A stretch of DNA of 39,505 nt from assembly GCF_019303495.1 (NCBI RefSeq), contig NZ_JAEVFI010000035.1:1-39505 (forward strand). The letters run 5' to 3'. The translations under genes and the position numbers were made by a program. This document shows positions 37,146 through 39,505 of the stretch, piece after piece (within the stretch, counting starts at the first letter, position 1; every line of letters starts with the position of its first letter). Source of the DNA: Streptomyces sp. JJ66 (GTDB lineage: Bacteria; Actinomycetota; Actinomycetes; Streptomycetales; Streptomycetaceae). Under the pieces are notes generated by a model. The model was not told the origin of the DNA, searched no databases, and was given only the letters and a program-made list of their open reading frames with translations.

Positions 37146-38963
37146 ATGGCCGTCAACCTCGTCAATCTGGAAGCCGTCAGCAAGGCGTACACGCTGCGCA
37201 CCCTGCTCGACGGCGTCTCCCTCGGCGTGAGCGAGGGCGACCGGATCGGCGTCGTCGGCCGCAACGGCGACGGCAAGACGACGCTGATCCGCACCCTCGC
37301 CAAGCAGGAGCCGGTGGACAGCGGCCGCGTCACGCACGCTGGCGGCCTGCGCCTGGGCGTCCTCACCCAGCACGACTCGCTCGACCCGGCCGCCACCGTG
37401 CGGCACGAGGTCGTCGGTGACCTCGCCGACCACGAATGGGCCGGAAACGCCCGCGTCCGCGACATCATCACCGGACTGTTCGGCGGCCTGGACCTGCCCG
37501 GCTTCGAGCACGGCATGGACACCGTGATCGGCCCGCTCTCCGGCGGCGAACGGCGCCGGGTGGCGCTGGCCCAGCTGCTCATCGCCGAGCAGGACCTCAT
37601 CATCCTGGACGAGCCCACCAACCACCTCGACGTCGAGGGCATCGCCTGGCTCGCCGGACACCTGCGCGCCCGGCGCTCCGCCCTCGTGTGCGTCACCCAC
37701 GACCGCTGGTTCCTGGACCAGGTGTGCACCCGCATGTGGGACGTGCAGCGCGGCGTGGTGCACGAGTACGAGGGCGGCTACAGCGACTACGTCTTCGCCC
37801 GCGCCGAGCGGGAGCGCATCGCGGCCACCGAGGAGGCCAAGCGGCAGAACCTGGTGCGCAAGGAACTGGCGTGGCTGCGGCGCGGCGCCCCGGCCCGCAC
37901 CAGCAAGCCGCGCTTCCGCATCGAGGCGGCCAACGCGCTCATCGCGAACGAGCCGCCCCCGCGCGACGCCGCCGAGCTCACCCGGTTCGCCAACTCCCGC
38001 CTGGGCAAGACCGTCTTCGACCTGGAGGACGTCACCGTCCAGGCCGGACCGAAGGTGCTGCTGCGGCACCTGACCTGGCAGCTCGGGCCCGGCGACCGCA
38101 TCGGCCTGGTCGGTGTCAACGGCGCCGGCAAGACGTCCCTGCTGCGCGCGCTCGCGGTGGCGGTGTCCAGCGACGGCGAGCAGCAGCCCACGGCCGGGCG
38201 GATCACGGTCGGCCGCACGGTGCGGCTGGCCTACCTGTCGCAGGAAGTCGCCGAACTCGACCCGGCCTGGCGCGTGCTGGAAGCCGTCGAGCAGGTACGC
38301 GGCCGGGTGGACCTGGGCAAGGGCCGCGAACTGACCGCCTCCCAGCTGTGCGAGCGGTTCGGCTTCGGCAAGGAGAAGCAGTGGACGCCCGTCGGCGACC
38401 TCTCCGGCGGCGAGCGCCGCCGCCTGCAACTGCTGCGGCTGCTGATGGACGAGCCGAACGTCCTCTTCCTGGACGAGCCCACCAACGACCTCGACATCGA
38501 GACGCTGACCCAGCTGGAGGACCTGCTCGACGGCTGGCCCGGCTCCCTGGTCGTCATCAGCCACGACCGCTACTTCATCGAGCGCACCACCGACCGGGTG
38601 CTCGCCCTGCTCGGGGACGGCACCCTGCGGATGCTGCCGCGCGGCATCGACGAGTACCTGGAGCGCCGCGCCCGCCAGCGGGACGCCACCGCCACGGCGC
38701 CCCCTGCCACCCCGGCACCGGCGGCCACCGCCTCCGCACCGGCCAAGCCCGCCGCCGTCTCCCGGGCCGCGCAGAAGGAGTTGCAGCGCATCGAGCGGCA
38801 ACTGGACAAGCTGGGCGAGCGGGAAGGCACGCTGCACGCCGCGATGGCCGAGCACGCCACCGACTTCACCCGCGTCGCCGAACTGGACGGCGAACTGCGT
38901 GCGCTGACCGAGCAGAAGGACGAGCTGGAACTGCGCTGGCTGGAGCTGGCCGAGGGCCAGTGA
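37146..38963 (+). CDS. ABC-F family ATPase (Uup-like)
   Basis: 605 residues with two ATPase domains and no membrane segments. Domain 1: Walker A GRNGDGKT (about 37-44), signature LSGGERRR, Walker B ILDEPTNHLD. Domain 2: GVNGAGKT (about 321), LSGGERRRLQ, LFLDEPTNDLD. The linker (about 225-275) holds the charged P-site tRNA-interaction motif region, and a Pro/Ala linker leads to a C-terminal coiled coil (about 540-605), characteristic of Uup-type members. ABC-F proteins act on ribosomes; the Uup group is linked to ribosome function and DNA stability, while others give antibiotic resistance. This one looks like a housekeeping form. ATG with CAGGAG upstream. Confidence 0.93.
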   Translation: MAVNLVNLEAVSKAYTLRTLLDGVSLGVSEGDRIGVVGRNGDGKTTLIRTLAKQEPVDSGRVTHAGGLRLGVLTQHDSLDPAATVRHEVVGDLADHEWAGNARVRDIITGLFGGLDLPGFEHGMDTVIGPLSGGERRRVALAQLLIAEQDLIILDEPTNHLDVEGIAWLAGHLRARRSALVCVTHDRWFLDQVCTRMWDVQRGVVHEYEGGYSDYVFARAERERIAATEEAKRQNLVRKELAWLRRGAPARTSKPRFRIEAANALIANEPPPRDAAELTRFANSRLGKTVFDLEDVTVQAGPKVLLRHLTWQLGPGDRIGLVGVNGAGKTSLLRALAVAVSSDGEQQPTAGRITVGRTVRLAYLSQEVAELDPAWRVLEAVEQVRGRVDLGKGRELTASQLCERFGFGKEKQWTPVGDLSGGERRRLQLLRLLMDEPNVLFLDEPTNDLDIETLTQLEDLLDGWPGSLVVISHDRYFIERTTDRVLALLGDGTLRMLPRGIDEYLERRARQRDATATAPPATPAPAATASAPAKPAAVSRAAQKELQRIERQLDKLGEREGTLHAAMAEHATDFTRVAELDGELRALTEQKDELELRWLELAEGQ

Positions 38964-39251
38964 CGCCACCGCCCGCCCGCCCGCCACCGCCGTCCGGGCG
39001 TGGGCAACGGCGTCCGCGCGGGCTCTGCCCCGGCGGGCGGTCGCGGGCGCCTCACGCCGCCGACCCGGCCCGGCACCGGGCTCGGAGCGGGTACGGGAAC
39101 CGGCCGTGGCGCTGCCGGAGTCCGGTGGTACAAAGGGCTTCGCCCCAGCACCATCGTGTAGCCGGAAACCGGCGGGCCAGATGTCCGATTCGCTCGTCCC
39201 TGCGGGGGAATGAGGGGCGGGCAGTCGGTCCGCGTGCGCAGAAGGATCGTC
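38964..39251. other. intergenic stretch after the ABC-F gene
   Basis: 288 bp, very GC-rich, with no gene. Around 39127 GGTACAAAG gives a possible -10 (TACAAA) for the next gene. GC-rich inverted pieces near 39020-39080 may be a terminator, but no single clean stem stands out. Confidence 0.4.
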
Positions 39252-39505
39252 ATGTCGCAGCCGCCACCGCCGCCCAGCCAGCCGCCCTCCGGCGGGACGC
39301 CGCCTCCCGAACCGCCGGGTCAGCCCGACGACAAGCCCGGGGGTTCGCACCAGCCGGGGAACCCGGGCCAGGCCCCGAGCCAGCAGCCGCCGTCCGGCCA
39401 GCCGTCAGCTGGCCAGCAGCCTCCGCACCAGCCGCCGCCCGGGCCGTCCGCCGACGAGGCGCCCGCGCCGCCGCCCGCCGCGCCGCCGTCCCCGCCCGCC
39501 GGGCC
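39252..39505 (+). CDS. proline-rich protein, N-terminus only (cut by window end)
   Basis: The first 84 residues are nearly all Pro, Gln, Gly, Ser and Ala (starting MSQPPPPPSQPPSGG), a disordered cytoplasmic tail. The frame is open at the window edge. In Streptomyces, such tails often precede a single membrane helix and an extracellular domain; proteins beginning MSQPPPPP near this position, as I recall, carry a PQQ-like beta-propeller, but nothing of it is visible here. Start: ATG with AGAAGGA upstream. Confidence 0.7.
   Translation, partial: MSQPPPPPSQPPSGGTPPPEPPGQPDDKPGGSHQPGNPGQAPSQQPPSGQPSAGQQPPHQPPPGPSADEAPAPPPAAPPSPPAG

Overview
The window is chromosomal DNA from a high-GC actinomycete, almost certainly a Streptomyces or a close relative. 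The evidence is strong GC bias at third codon positions, frequent GTG starts with 4-nt ATGA/GTGA gene overlaps, and lineage-typical genes: an SsgA-like sporulation protein, an XRE(DUF5753)/DUF397 set, a tricorn-type protease, an actinobacterial protein O-mannosyltransferase and a CbiM-PDGLE fusion. No rRNA, tRNA or CRISPR array was seen.

Layout. 0.3-3.8 kb: a small membrane protein, a YchJ-like SEC-C protein, and a minus-strand set (XRE/DUF5753 regulator, two recently duplicated DUF397 genes, an ABM-fold monooxygenase), diverging from three overlapping small genes. 3.8-8.3 kb: a MerR regulator divergent from a translationally coupled FMO/Baeyer-Villiger monooxygenase, alpha/beta hydrolase and short-chain dehydrogenase, reminiscent of mymA-lipR-sadH of mycobacteria. 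8.4-15.2 kb: a small charged protein, a tricorn protease homologue, an MMPL transporter and an SsgA-like protein. 15.4-18.1 kb: an ECF-type cobalt/nickel transporter (CbiMN-CbiQ-CbiO) preceded by a Nur-like box. 18.2-20.4 kb: a convergent EstB-type serine hydrolase and a class A beta-lactamase lipoprotein. 20.6-24.8 kb: tatD, rsmA and ispE overlapping on the minus strand, a zinc-ribbon protein and rsmI. 24.98-26.67 kb: pmt, probably leaderless.

26.6-35.0 kb is the main feature: an integrated element of 8,363 bp (att core to att core) inserted in the 3' coding end of pmt. A 60-bp perfect direct repeat (90 bp with two mismatches) encodes the PMT C-terminus at both ends, so insertion rebuilds an intact pmt. 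The element carries a tyrosine integrase, an excisionase, a P-loop ATPase presumed to replicate it, an HNH nuclease, a sigma-like/GntR fusion protein, a GntR-UTRA repressor and a small P-loop kinase. No FtsK-type transfer protein is seen. It is unusually rich in ordered DNA repeats: 9-bp iteron-like repeats with 21/63-bp phasing written into the 5' end of the ATPase gene, 7-bp repeats near both the left att side and the int promoter, paired 18-bp candidate arm sites beside both att copies, a composite GTGTCC-N3-GCGTCC motif near both ends, CCTAG boxes at 10-bp steps in front of the repressor, and several perfect hairpins in a 1.4-kb stretch without genes.

35.3-39.5 kb: a class B penicillin-binding protein, an ABC-F ATPase and the start of a proline-rich protein that runs off the window. 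Working model: GntR and CCTAG boxes control the sigma-GntR/HNH/ATPase operon; ATPase and iterons support replication of the excised circle; Int and Xis act at att and the arm repeats.
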